Assembly: GCF_004565475.1 (NCBI RefSeq)
Contig: NZ_SRHX01000008.1
Location: 20,869 to 84,868, forward strand
Length of the DNA stretch: 64,000 nucleotides
Source: Lonepinella koalarum
GTDB taxonomy: Bacteria > Pseudomonadota > Gammaproteobacteria > Enterobacterales > Pasteurellaceae
Direction of reading: 5' to 3'
In this document: piece after piece, positions 30,187 to 38,425 of the stretch
How the letters are laid out: every line of letters begins with the position of its first letter
Numbering within the stretch: position 1 is the stretch's first letter
Position numbers and translations under genes: made by a program
Notes under the pieces: model-generated
The model's database searches: none
Told to the model about the DNA's origin: nothing
Seen by the model: only the letters and a program-made list of their open reading frames with translations

Positions 30187-30392
30187 TTTGATTCTCCTTT
30201 CGCCGCATCACGCTCGGCTTTACTTTGGTTTCCCACAATCCAGTGTGTTGCAGGAACTTGATTGACCACCACACGAATACTTTCCAGCGGTGCACCCAAT
30301 TTAGTATGTGCAACCTGTGCGATTTCTTTTGCACATTCAGTTACAACCTTATCATCACGCCCCTCAACAAGGGTAATCTGTATTAATGGCAT
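30183..30392 (-). CDS. dmpI: 4-oxalocrotonate tautomerase
   Basis: 69-residue 4-OT family protein; after Met removal the N-terminal catalytic Pro is in [13 protein letters not shown], with the family Arg at residue 12. Converts 2-hydroxymuconate to 2-oxo-3-hexenedioate. First gene of the five-gene operon with a good Shine-Dalgarno (GGAGG). Its presence means the oxidative branch (via 2-hydroxymuconate) is intended, yet no semialdehyde dehydrogenase is encoded nearby. Confidence 0.92.
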   Translation of the reverse strand: MPLIQITLVEGRDDKVVTECAKEIAQVAHTKLGAPLESIRVVVNQVPATHWIVGNQSKAERDAAKGESK

Positions 30393-30552
30393 ATCATGAC
30401 CTCCACGAAATAAAAGAAAAATAGAATATTGATGAGAACATTATCAAAAAAACAGAGATAACTGTCCAATACCAAATTTCCTTTGAGTGATACTAAAGCG
30501 GTATTAAACCGTATTCAGCATCTATTCATAATTACTATTTGGTTTCAACAAC

Positions 30553-30580
30553 TACAATCGTAGTGCATGCTACAATTGTA
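30553..30580. promoter_or_regulatory. Inverted repeat, candidate regulator site
   Basis: Arms TACAATCGTAG (30553-30563) and CTACAATTGTA (30570-30580) pair with one mismatch around TGCATG. It lies about 160 bp upstream of the tautomerase gene. It could be a LysR operator or a hairpin; no experiment or second copy supports either. Confidence 0.4.
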
Positions 30581-30739
30581 AAAAACAGCGTTATTTATTA
30601 CACGAAGTGATCAAGAAATAGCTTTCCAGTCATCCATTAGATCTAGAAAACACCTCTCAATATATATTACGGAATAAATTGATACTTATTTTGAAGATAA
30701 AGATATATCAGTGATGTATAACTGTTTCAAAAATAAAAA

Positions 30740-30787
30740 AATCTGCACCTTAATTAGCTATTAATCTAACTTTTGGGGAGCAGATCA
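30740..30787 (-). terminator. Putative terminator of the pentonate operon
   Basis: On the minus strand ATCTGC (30787-30782 side) and GCAGAT (to about 30750) bracket an AT-rich loop and are followed by a run of seven T. The stem is short and the loop long, so it is a moderate candidate. It lies about 35 bp past the aldolase stop. Confidence 0.5.
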
Positions 30788-30822
30788 TTTTCAAGTCTTT
30801 GTTAATACATAATTACAAGTTA

Positions 30823-31716
30823 TTAATTGGCTTCAAGTAAAATTGTTTTAATTTTCTCTTCTTGCTCTTTCGTTAAAGGGGAAGCCGGTGCTTTTGTATA
30901 AAGTGACATATCTAATCCACTTGAGATTTTTACAGCCGATTTTATTGCCACAATAAACAATGGTGTTATTTGATACAATTGCATTAGATATGAAATTTTC
31001 TTACCCATTTTCTCCATTGTAACAAAGTCTTTAGCTTCAAACGCCTTATGAAATTGAACAAAATCCTCTGGAATGACATTTGTCAGTCCACAAAGTACAC
31101 CATCTCCTCCTGATATTCTATTGACTAAATAATATTCATCAAACCCAGATAATATAGAAAAGTCAGGACGAATAGGTTTTATTTTTTGGCATAAACGGCG
31201 CGTATGACTAATATTATCAACCGTATCTTTAATACCTATAATATTTGGATATTTTTCTGCAAGCTCACAAACCAACTCAGGTGTCAAATCATTTCCTGTA
31301 CGATCAGGGAAATTATACAACATGATAGGTAATTTCACTGCCTCCGCTACTTTAGCAAAGTAAGAAACTGTTGATTGTTCATTGAGCCCAAAATAATAAG
31401 TAGAAACAATATTTAATGCATCCACTCCTGCTTTCTCAGAATAACGTGCTAAGTCAAGGACATTATCAAGAGATGTGTCACCAATACCAATAATAACTTG
31501 TGTTCGTTTATTCACAACTTTAACGACCCAATCAATAAACTCTTTCTTTTCTGCTAATGAGATACCATAAAATTCTCCTAGACTGCCAAAAAATAATAAT
31601 CCATTTAATCCTGCATTGATTAATCTATTAATATGTTTTCCCATATTTGGATAATCAATTTTCCCATCATCAGTCATAATTGTGATAACAGGAGAGTTTA
31701 CGCCTTCAAAAATCAT
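30823..31716 (-). CDS. yjhH: 2-dehydro-3-deoxy-pentonate aldolase (YjhH/YagE type)
   Basis: 297-residue DHDPS/NAL-family class I aldolase. Schiff-base Lys lies in IIGIKDTVDN and the catalytic Tyr in IMLYNFPDRTG; GSLGEFYGIS is the substrate loop. With a YjhG-like dehydratase and GntP-type permease alongside, the expected reaction is cleavage of 2-keto-3-deoxy-pentonate to pyruvate and glycolaldehyde. DHDPS or sialate lyase roles are less likely because of the neighbours. Confidence 0.85.
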   Translation of the reverse strand: MIFEGVNSPVITIMTDDGKIDYPNMGKHINRLINAGLNGLLFFGSLGEFYGISLAEKKEFIDWVVKVVNKRTQVIIGIGDTSLDNVLDLARYSEKAGVDALNIVSTYYFGLNEQSTVSYFAKVAEAVKLPIMLYNFPDRTGNDLTPELVCELAEKYPNIIGIKDTVDNISHTRRLCQKIKPIRPDFSILSGFDEYYLVNRISGGDGVLCGLTNVIPEDFVQFHKAFEAKDFVTMEKMGKKISYLMQLYQITPLFIVAIKSAVKISSGLDMSLYTKAPASPLTKEQEEKIKTILLEAN

Positions 31717-31762
31717 AATAATTTCTCCAATTTAATATTTAAATTTCATCTTTCTAAATTAG

Positions 31763-33097
31763 TTAAAGAAACACATCTAAGCATAACAGCATGATTAGAC
31801 CTAATATTGATAATATTGTGGACATAAATGTCCAGGTTGCAAATGTTTCTTTAAGCGTTAAACCAAAATATTCTTTAACCATCCAGAAACCTGCATCATT
31901 AACATGAGAAGCTATTGAACTTCCCGCACCGGTTGCTAATGTCACCAATGCCAGATTTACATCATAATTACTTAAAATTGGGACAACCAATCCCGCAGTG
32001 GAGAGGGCAGCAACAGTTGCGGATCCTAAGGCAATACGAAGAATCGCAGCAACTCCCCAAGCAAGTAGAATCGGTGATAGTGAAGTACCTACAAACAACT
32101 CACCGATATAATTACCTACACCACCCACAATAAGTACTTGTTTAAAAGCTCCACCGCCACCAATAATTAAAAGCATCATTCCTATTGCAGAAATAGAAGC
32201 ATAACAACTACCCATAATATCTTTTATTGATATATTTCTTGCGATACCCATAGTGTACATCGCGAGTAAAATGGAAATCAACATTGCAATTGAAGGGTTC
32301 CCAATAAAACTGATAGTATTGGAAATAAAACTTCCTTTACTAAAGATCCCTGAAGCAAATGTAGCAATCATCATCAAAATAACAGGTAACATAGATGTAA
32401 GTAAACTTACACCAAAACCAGGCATTTCATTATCTTTAAATGTTTTTTGAGTACCTAGTGCTGTAATATCACCCACCTTTTCAAAAGCAGATGGAATAAT
32501 CTTTTGTGAGATTTTAGTAAATAAAGGACCACAAATAATGACTATTGGAATTGCTATAATACAGCCATAAGTGAGTACACTACCTAAATCTGCCCCATAT
32601 TCACCGGCTATGACTGTTGGACCTGGATGCGGTGGTAAAAAACAGTGTGTAGCAAGTAAAGCAGATAACATTGATATACCTAAATAAAGAGGATTTACTC
32701 TCATTTCCCTAGCGACAGAGAACACAATCGGAATTAATAACACTAATCCAACTTCAAAGAACATTGCAATACCAACTATAAAAGATGCGATAAAAATTGC
32801 CCACTGGATTTTTTGTTCGCCAAATTTATTAATTAAAGTTAAAGCAATGCGTTGTGCACCTCCTGCATCTGCTACAAGTCTCCCTAACATTGCCCCAAGT
32901 CCAAATATAAGGGCAATATGTCCTAATGTACCACCAATACCACTTTCAATGGTAGCTGCTACCTTTTCCACTGGAATACCAAATGCTAATGCAGCTCCTG
33001 CAGAAACAATGATTAATGCAATAAAAGTATTCATTTTCCAAATAGAAATAAGTAATATCAAAATAACTACGGCAATAGCTGTTATAAGTAAAGGCAT
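31763..33097 (-). CDS. yjhF: GntP-family sugar-acid permease
   Basis: 444 residues, strongly hydrophobic with about 12 segments, of the gluconate:H+ symporter (GntP) family; [15 protein letters not shown] and [19 protein letters not shown] are recognisable family motifs. It lies between the aldolase and dehydratase genes and probably imports the pentonate (D-xylonate or similar). The Shine-Dalgarno GGAGA lies before its ATG. The substrate is inferred from neighbours only. Confidence 0.88.
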   Translation of the reverse strand: MPLLITAIAVVILILLISIWKMNTFIALIIVSAGAALAFGIPVEKVAATIESGIGGTLGHIALIFGLGAMLGRLVADAGGAQRIALTLINKFGEQKIQWAIFIASFIVGIAMFFEVGLVLLIPIVFSVAREMRVNPLYLGISMLSALLATHCFLPPHPGPTVIAGEYGADLGSVLTYGCIIAIPIVIICGPLFTKISQKIIPSAFEKVGDITALGTQKTFKDNEMPGFGVSLLTSMLPVILMMIATFASGIFSKGSFISNTISFIGNPSIAMLISILLAMYTMGIARNISIKDIMGSCYASISAIGMMLLIIGGGGAFKQVLIVGGVGNYIGELFVGTSLSPILLAWGVAAILRIALGSATVAALSTAGLVVPILSNYDVNLALVTLATGAGSSIASHVNDAGFWMVKEYFGLTLKETFATWTFMSTILSILGLIMLLCLDVFL

Positions 33098-33127
33098 ATA
33101 AATTCTCCTCTATAATCCAAATAATGG

Positions 33128-35098
33128 TCATTTCATTAAAGTTTTTTTACCAGCTTCTAGGACTTCAATGATTCTATCAACATCATAAACATTACCACGC
33201 CATGTCCCCCCACTAACTTCTTGTAATGCAGCCCATAAACGTGTATCTTCAGGAAGATCTTTATCAGCCCCTACGTTTTCATGTGTTTCGCGTTGTGCTA
33301 ATACTTGAGCTCCTTCTTCATAAGTAAGTTTTTGATTTTCAGTACCAATGAAATTTAAACTACCCTCTAGTTTCACTGTATCAACAATAATTTCCACAAT
33401 GTCACCATCCCTTAATTTACCGATTGGTCCTCCTGCTAATGCTTCCGGGCCGACATGACCGAAACAAGCCCCTGTAGATACTCCTGAGAATCTAGCATCA
33501 GTGATTAATGAAACATGTTTTCCAAAAGGTAAATGTTTTAATGCAGAAGTTAATTGGTAAGTTTCTTCCATACCAGTACCTTTTGGTCCTCCTCCCATGA
33601 CGATCATAATATCGCCTGATTGGATTCGACCTGGCTCTTTTAATGCTTTAATAGCGTCTTTTTCTGAAACAAATGTTTTTACTTTAGCCGTATGTCTAAA
33701 AATTTTGTCTTCACCAATTACACTTGGATCAATTGCTGTTGATTTCACAACAGCGCCTTCAGGTGCTATATTTCCGATTGGGAAAGTAACTGTCGAGCCA
33801 ATACCTCTTTCTTTTGCTCTTTTTGGAGTGAAAATTACTTCATCCGGAGAAACTCCTGTCGTTGCTTGAAGATGTGTACGGCAATTATGACGACGTTCTG
33901 ATTGCTCCCACCAATCAAGATTTTCCCCCAATCTACTACCAGTTACCGTGAGAACATCTTCATGGAGCAGACCAAGTTTACGCAAATGTAACATGACCTC
34001 AGGCACTCCCCCCGCCATAAATCCATATACCGTTGGGTAATTTACAGGTCCAATTGGCAACACGCTAACTAAACGTGGAACTTCTTTGTTCACTTTAGAC
34101 CAATCTGCCACTTGAGGCATTTTCAAGCCAGCAGCATGAGCAATTGCTGGTAAATGGAGAAGTAGATTTGTAGAACCCCCAAAAGCAGCATGTAATACCA
34201 TGGCATTTTCAATAGCTTTATCTGTTAAAATATCCTTAGTCTTTATTCCTTTTACGACTAATTCCAATGCAGCTGTAGCCGAGTTACGAGCTATTTCATA
34301 CCAGATCTCTTCACCGGATGGAGCTAAAGCAGAATGGGTAAGTGATAGTCCCAAACTTTCTGCAATAACTTGAGAAGTACCTGCTGTACCAAAGAATTGG
34401 CAACCACCACCTGCCGAAGCACAAGCACTACACCCTACACGAGTAGCATAATCAAAAGAAATTTCATTATTAGCATAACGAACACCTATAGTTTGTACCG
34501 TACCTAAATCTTCACCATTATTTGGTGCTAATGTGGCACCTCCAGGAATAAGAATTGTAGTATCATTTTTCTGCCCAGCAAGAGCCATCATCATCGCAGG
34601 TAATCCTTTATCGCAACTTGCAACACCAATCACGGCTTTTCTTGTCGGTAATGAACGAATTAAACGTCGCATTACTATTGCGGCATCGTTCCGATAAGGT
34701 AACGAATCAAACATACCAATAGTACCCTGACTACGACCATCACAAGGATCTGTCACGAAAGCTGCATGTGGTACTCCCCCCATTTGCTTGATGACATCCG
34801 CAGCTTCTGACATTAATAGGCCTAATTCAAAATGACCGTTATGTAATCCCACTGCTGTTGTAGTCCCATTGTCTCGACGAATCCCTCCCTGAGTACTAAT
34901 GATCATAAAATCACCATTTGCTAAAGTATCAGGATTCCATCCCATACCTGCATTTACCGTCATACCAAATATATTTCCACTTGGTGCTGAACGTAAAAAC
35001 TCGGGTGTTAGAGGTAATTTCCCATTTGGTCCATCTGCATGAGTTCTTGCGTTAAAGATCTTTGGATCTTGATTTGAAAATAATGTTTCAATAGACAT
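33128..35098 (-). CDS. yjhG: Pentonate (D-xylonate-type) dehydratase, IlvD/Edd family
   Basis: 656 residues from the ATG at 35098 (GGAGAG upstream, MSIETLFSNQ); the frame extends 33 codons further, but those lie in the promoter region. Cys in TDPCDGRSQG, GVASCDKGLPA and GCSACASAGGGCQF suit the iron-sulfur dehydratase family. Close in length and motifs to E. coli YjhG (NARTHADGPNGKLPLT, LITDARFSGVSTGACFGHVGPEA). Dehydrates an aldonic acid to the 2-keto-3-deoxy acid cleaved by the adjacent aldolase. First gene of the operon. Confidence 0.9.
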   Translation of the reverse strand: MSIETLFSNQDPKIFNARTHADGPNGKLPLTPEFLRSAPSGNIFGMTVNAGMGWNPDTLANGDFMIISTQGGIRRDNGTTTAVGLHNGHFELGLLMSEAADVIKQMGGVPHAAFVTDPCDGRSQGTIGMFDSLPYRNDAAIVMRRLIRSLPTRKAVIGVASCDKGLPAMMMALAGQKNDTTILIPGGATLAPNNGEDLGTVQTIGVRYANNEISFDYATRVGCSACASAGGGCQFFGTAGTSQVIAESLGLSLTHSALAPSGEEIWYEIARNSATAALELVVKGIKTKDILTDKAIENAMVLHAAFGGSTNLLLHLPAIAHAAGLKMPQVADWSKVNKEVPRLVSVLPIGPVNYPTVYGFMAGGVPEVMLHLRKLGLLHEDVLTVTGSRLGENLDWWEQSERRHNCRTHLQATTGVSPDEVIFTPKRAKERGIGSTVTFPIGNIAPEGAVVKSTAIDPSVIGEDKIFRHTAKVKTFVSEKDAIKALKEPGRIQSGDIMIVMGGGPKGTGMEETYQLTSALKHLPFGKHVSLITDARFSGVSTGACFGHVGPEALAGGPIGKLRDGDIVEIIVDTVKLEGSLNFIGTENQKLTYEEGAQVLAQRETHENVGADKDLPEDTRLWAALQEVSGGTWRGNVYDVDRIIEVLEAGKKTLMK

Positions 35099-35138
35099 AA
35101 ATCTCTCCATACAATATTTTGTTTGTATATGCGTTTTA

Positions 35139-35160
35139 TTAATTCGTATATGCGAATTAA
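35139..35160. promoter_or_regulatory. Palindromic operator, likely IclR-family site
   Basis: Core AATTCGTATATGCGAATT with perfect arms TTAATTCG / CGAATTAA. The half GTATATGCG recurs at 35125-35133. It lies immediately downstream of the -10 box at 35166-35171, where a bound repressor would block initiation. The divergent IclR-type regulator is the obvious candidate ligand. Confidence 0.7.
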
Positions 35161-35165
35161 GCGCA

Positions 35166-35194
35166 ATAGTACTTAAGCTATTTCTATATGTCAA
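35166..35194 (-). promoter_or_regulatory. Promoter of the pentonate operon
   Basis: Minus strand: perfect -35 TTGACA (35189-35194), 17-bp spacer, -10 TACTAT (35166-35171). Confidence 0.78.
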
Positions 35195-35231
35195 CAAGAA
35201 AACGGTACCAAAAATTGATTTAATTCATTTA

Positions 35232-35247
35232 TGTGATCTAGATCACA
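35232..35247. promoter_or_regulatory. CRP (cAMP receptor protein) site
   Basis: TGTGATCTAGATCACA is a perfect match to the CRP palindrome TGTGA-N6-TCACA, flanked by A/T. Its centre is about 80 bp upstream of the predicted pentonate-operon start point, a class I activation distance. Implies carbon catabolite control. Confidence 0.88.
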
Positions 35248-35405
35248 AATTACAAACATCCAAATAATGTCGATAATGACCAACAATAGGTACTATAGAA
35301 GCATCTGGAGCTTATTGATGAAATTGCTATTTTTAGTAAGTCCATTTATAATGAATCGAAACTTTTTAAGGAAAGATAACGCGTAGAATCAACGAAGGTA
35401 AAAAT

Positions 35406-36164
35406 ATGTACCATAAACCAACTGAGCGTGTTCTAAGTGTTTTTACACACCTTGCCAACTGGCGAGAAGGGAGAACTTTGACTGATTTGGCAAATAGTCT
35501 AAATATTCCCAAAAGTACTATTTCACCAATATTGCAAGAAATGGTGTATCAAAATTATTTATATTTAGATAACCAAACAAATAAATATCATATTGGTATT
35601 ACCACTCACGCAATAGCTTCTTATTATGATCCGCTCCAAGAAATATTTACTCATATTCAGCGAGAAATGAAAAATATTACAGCAAAAACAAATGAAATTT
35701 GTCAGTTGGGTATTTTAGAAGGTCCAAATGTGTTATATATTGCAAAAGAAGAACCAACAAGTAATTTAGAAATTCAAATTATTTCTTATGTTGGAAAACT
35801 AATACCCGCATATTGCACGGCCTTAGGAAAATCACTTCTTGCAGGTTATGACATATCTCAATTAAAAGATCTGTACCCCAATGGGCTGTTAGCCCAAACA
35901 GAAAATACAATTACAGATATAAATAAGTTGAAAAAACAATTAGATAATTTCTCAGTAGAAAATATTTTTTATGAGGAAGAGGAAGTAACACCTTATCTAT
36001 GTTGCTACGCTACACCAATTAATCTGCATAATAATCAGAGAATAGCCTTAAGTATCAGTTTGCCTGTTTTTAGAGTGAATGAAACAAAAAAAACGTTAAT
36101 CAAAAAACTTTTACTACAGGCGAGAGAAAAGTTTAATGTAATTAATAAAGAATTATCAGTTTAA
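35406..36164 (+). CDS. yjhI: IclR-family regulator of the pentonate genes
   Basis: 252-residue IclR-type regulator: winged helix-turn-helix (about 8-60, RVLSVFTHLANWREGRTLTDLANSLNIPKSTISPILQEM) and a C-terminal effector domain (about 80-245, with LGILEGPNVLYIAKEE and PAYCTALGKSLLAGYD). Divergent from the dehydratase operon, as yjhI is placed with yjhHGF in E. coli. Likely a repressor or sugar-acid-responsive switch acting at 35139-35160; sign inferred from operator position. Confidence 0.85.
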   Translation: MYHKPTERVLSVFTHLANWREGRTLTDLANSLNIPKSTISPILQEMVYQNYLYLDNQTNKYHIGITTHAIASYYDPLQEIFTHIQREMKNITAKTNEICQLGILEGPNVLYIAKEEPTSNLEIQIISYVGKLIPAYCTALGKSLLAGYDISQLKDLYPNGLLAQTENTITDINKLKKQLDNFSVENIFYEEEEVTPYLCCYATPINLHNNQRIALSISLPVFRVNETKKTLIKKLLLQAREKFNVINKELSV

Positions 36165-36297
36165 TTTTTTGTAGCTTGAGTTATTTTTAGTCTTCGTGCA
36201 ACTACTATAATGCTATAAAAATGAGTGAAATAAGTGTCTTTCCACTATCTCTCAACATATGGACAACAACAAAAAACTCACTAGTTAGAAAGAAATA

Positions 36298-36324
36298 CGG
36301 TGGAAATTTTAAGATTTTCCACCG
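36298..36324. terminator. Degenerate uptake-signal hairpin between iclR and lipA
   Basis: Perfect 9-bp arms CGGTGGAAA and TTTCCACCG. The sequence resembles an inverted uptake-signal pair with changed cores (ACCGCGCTT). It lies between convergent genes and probably stops both. Confidence 0.7.
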
Positions 36325-36351
36325 CGCTTTAATTAAGTCTACTTTACAAAA

Positions 36352-37314
36352 TTATTTCACAACCCCACCACTCGCCTGTAAATCCGCATGATAAGAAGAA
36401 CGTACGAAAGGTCCACAAGCCGCGTGTTCAAATCCCATGGCTTCGGCTTTTTCGCGTAGTTCATCAAATTCTGTTGGCGGGACGTAACGTGCTACTGGTA
36501 AATGATGACGGCTTGGTTGTAAATATTGTCCCAGGGTGAGCATTGTCACGCCGTGATTACGCAAATCTTGCATTACTTCTAAAATTTCATCATTAGTCTC
36601 ACCCAAGCCTACCATTAAGCCAGATTTAGTGGGTATATTAGGGAATTGTTGTTTAAAGCCTTTGAGTAATTTTAATGACCAATCATAATCTGCGCCCGGA
36701 CGGATTTCACGATATAAGCGTGGTACATTTTCCAGATTATGGTTAAACACATCTGGTGGATTTTCTTTTAGAATGTCAATTGCTTGTTCAATTCTCCCAC
36801 GAAAATCAGGTACTAGAATCTCAATTTTAGTATTTGGATTCAAAGCCCTAATTTCACGCACCGTGGCAGAAAAATGAGCCGCACCACGATCGGTTAAATC
36901 ATCACGATCGACCGAGGTAATCACCACATATTTTAATCTCATGTCCTGTACGGTTTCCGCGACTTTGCGTGGTTCATCAGGATCTAATGGCAACGGTTTA
37001 CCATGTGCTACATCACAGAATGGACAACGACGAGTACAGATCGCGCCCATAATCATAAAGGTCGCTGTACCATGATTAAAACATTCATGTAAATTCGGGC
37101 AAGAGGCTTCTTCACACACTGAGTGCAAACCGTGACGACGCATACCATTTTTAATGCTATCAATTTTTGCCGAATTCGCTGGCAATTTAATTTTCATCCA
37201 CGACGGTTTTTTTAATAATTCCTGATCGGGATCGATATTTTTGACTTGAATAATTGACGTTTTAGCCGCATCACGGTATTTAACGCCACGTTCCATTTTA
37301 AACGGAGTACCCAT
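36352..37314 (-). CDS. lipA: Lipoyl synthase
   Basis: Radical SAM enzyme inserting two sulfurs into octanoyl-lipoyl domains. 320 residues with the auxiliary cluster Cys ([12 protein letters not shown]) and the radical-SAM CxxxCxxC in CTRRCPFCD, and the C-terminal RSSYHAD Ser ligand. Follows lipB by 32 bp; end of the rsfS-to-lipA gene string. Confidence 0.98.
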   Translation of the reverse strand: MGTPFKMERGVKYRDAAKTSIIQVKNIDPDQELLKKPSWMKIKLPANSAKIDSIKNGMRRHGLHSVCEEASCPNLHECFNHGTATFMIMGAICTRRCPFCDVAHGKPLPLDPDEPRKVAETVQDMRLKYVVITSVDRDDLTDRGAAHFSATVREIRALNPNTKIEILVPDFRGRIEQAIDILKENPPDVFNHNLENVPRLYREIRPGADYDWSLKLLKGFKQQFPNIPTKSGLMVGLGETNDEILEVMQDLRNHGVTMLTLGQYLQPSRHHLPVARYVPPTEFDELREKAEAMGFEHAACGPFVRSSYHADLQASGGVVK

Positions 37315-37346
37315 TTACTATCCTATCATCTATTTTAAACAAAAGT

Positions 37347-38018
37347 TTAATTGTTAAAAATTTGTTGCATATTATAGCCTAAAATTTTGCTAAAGTGTGC
37401 AACTAATTTTGGCGCAACTTTCTCACAGGTAGCATCTGTAGGATCAATAAAATCTGCTAATTGACACATTTCCAGCCCAGCATAACCACAAGGGTTAATA
37501 TAGTGAAACGGCTGCAAATCCATCTTAATGTTTAACGCTAAACCATGAAAGGAACAACCTTTACGAATCCGCAAACCAAGAGAACAGATTTTTTTCTCAA
37601 TACCCTGACAATCCACATATACACCGGGGGCATCTGCTTTAGGGTAGGCTTGTACGCTGTAATCTGCTAAAGTTTTTACGACAGATTGTTCTAAAGCAGT
37701 AACTAAATGACGAACGCTAAGATCTCGTCCCGCTGCTTTGTGACGTTTAATATCAATCAATACATACATCACCTGTTGCCCCGGTCCGTGATAAGTAATC
37801 TGTCCACCACGATCCGACTGTACCACGGGAATATTGCTCGTTTGCAATAAATGCTCAGGTTTACCGGCTTGCCCTTGGGTAAAAACCGGATTATGCTGTA
37901 CAAGCCAAATTTCATCCGCAGTATTTTCATCACGTTGATCAGTAAATGCCTGCATTTGATGCCAAACATCTTGATAATCCTGTCTGCCAAGTTGACGGAT
38001 AATTAATGGAATATTCAT
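37347..38018 (-). CDS. lipB: Octanoyltransferase LipB
   Basis: Transfers octanoyl groups from acyl-carrier protein to lipoyl domains, giving LipA its substrate. 223 residues with [12 protein letters not shown], the catalytic Lys region [21 protein letters not shown] and the NPCGYAG segment containing the acyl-binding Cys. 18 bp after the YbeD-type gene. Confidence 0.97.
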   Translation of the reverse strand: MNIPLIIRQLGRQDYQDVWHQMQAFTDQRDENTADEIWLVQHNPVFTQGQAGKPEHLLQTSNIPVVQSDRGGQITYHGPGQQVMYVLIDIKRHKAAGRDLSVRHLVTALEQSVVKTLADYSVQAYPKADAPGVYVDCQGIEKKICSLGLRIRKGCSFHGLALNIKMDLQPFHYINPCGYAGLEMCQLADFIDPTDATCEKVAPKLVAHFSKILGYNMQQIFNN

Positions 38019-38036
38019 CCTTTTTCTCCACTAAAT

Positions 38037-38342
38037 CTATAGCACCATTCTCACACCATCAATTTTTGCTAGTTCCACATAAAGGGTTTCCACTTGCGCA
38101 ATATTTTCCGCAATAATATCAATAGATACGGAATTATAAGTACCTTTCGAGCTAATGTGTTGGCGTGGGTTGTAATCCCCCTTGGCGTATTTTTGTGTTA
38201 CGACGACGACATCATCCATTAAGTCTGGACGATTTTTCCCCACTACTTTGAAAGTAAAAGAGCAAGGGAAGTTTAACAAATCTTTTAATTGTTGCTGGGG
38301 AATATCGGCTAAATTAATTTCTTTTACGTTAATATCGGTCAT
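38037..38342 (-). CDS. ybeD: YbeD-family protein (DUF493)
   Basis: 101-residue ferredoxin-like-fold protein with LLNFPCSFTFKVVGKNRPDLMDDVVVV and the C-terminal LYVELAKIDGVRMVL. Function is not firmly known; it regularly sits between dacA and lipB. Separated from dacA by an uptake-signal terminator, so it may have its own promoter with lipB-lipA. Confidence 0.93.
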   Translation of the reverse strand: MTDINVKEINLADIPQQQLKDLLNFPCSFTFKVVGKNRPDLMDDVVVVTQKYAKGDYNPRQHISSKGTYNSVSIDIIAENIAQVETLYVELAKIDGVRMVL

Positions 38343-38360
38343 ATTTTTCCTTAAATTTTA

Positions 38361-38395
38361 AAAAAAAGCACCGCACTTACATCAAAGTGCGGTAG
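38361..38395 (-). terminator. Uptake-signal pair terminator after dacA
   Basis: ACCGCACTT (38370-38378) and AAGTGCGGT (38385-38393) form a 9-bp stem; on the minus strand it is followed by a run of eight T. Confidence 0.88.
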
Positions 38396-38425
38396 ATTCT
38401 TCATAAATTTTTCTTATTTTATTCT

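Larger units (their letters stand above)
30393..30822. other. 430-bp intergenic region upstream of the tautomerase operon
   Basis: No ORF of note. It should hold the meta-pathway promoter: a weak minus-strand candidate has -35 TTGGAC (30464-30469), 18-bp spacer and -10 GATAAT (30440-30445). A long inverted repeat lies at 30553-30580. The right part is very AT-rich and ends with the putative terminator of the pentonate operon (30740-30787). Confidence 0.55.
35099..35405. other. 307-bp divergent regulatory region, dehydratase / IclR gene
   Basis: Carries a sigma70-type promoter toward the dehydratase operon, a palindromic operator next to its start point, and a perfect CRP box (entries below). 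The right half, before the IclR gene, has AT-rich sequence and an AAGG motif near its ATG, but no clear second promoter was identified. Confidence 0.7.
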
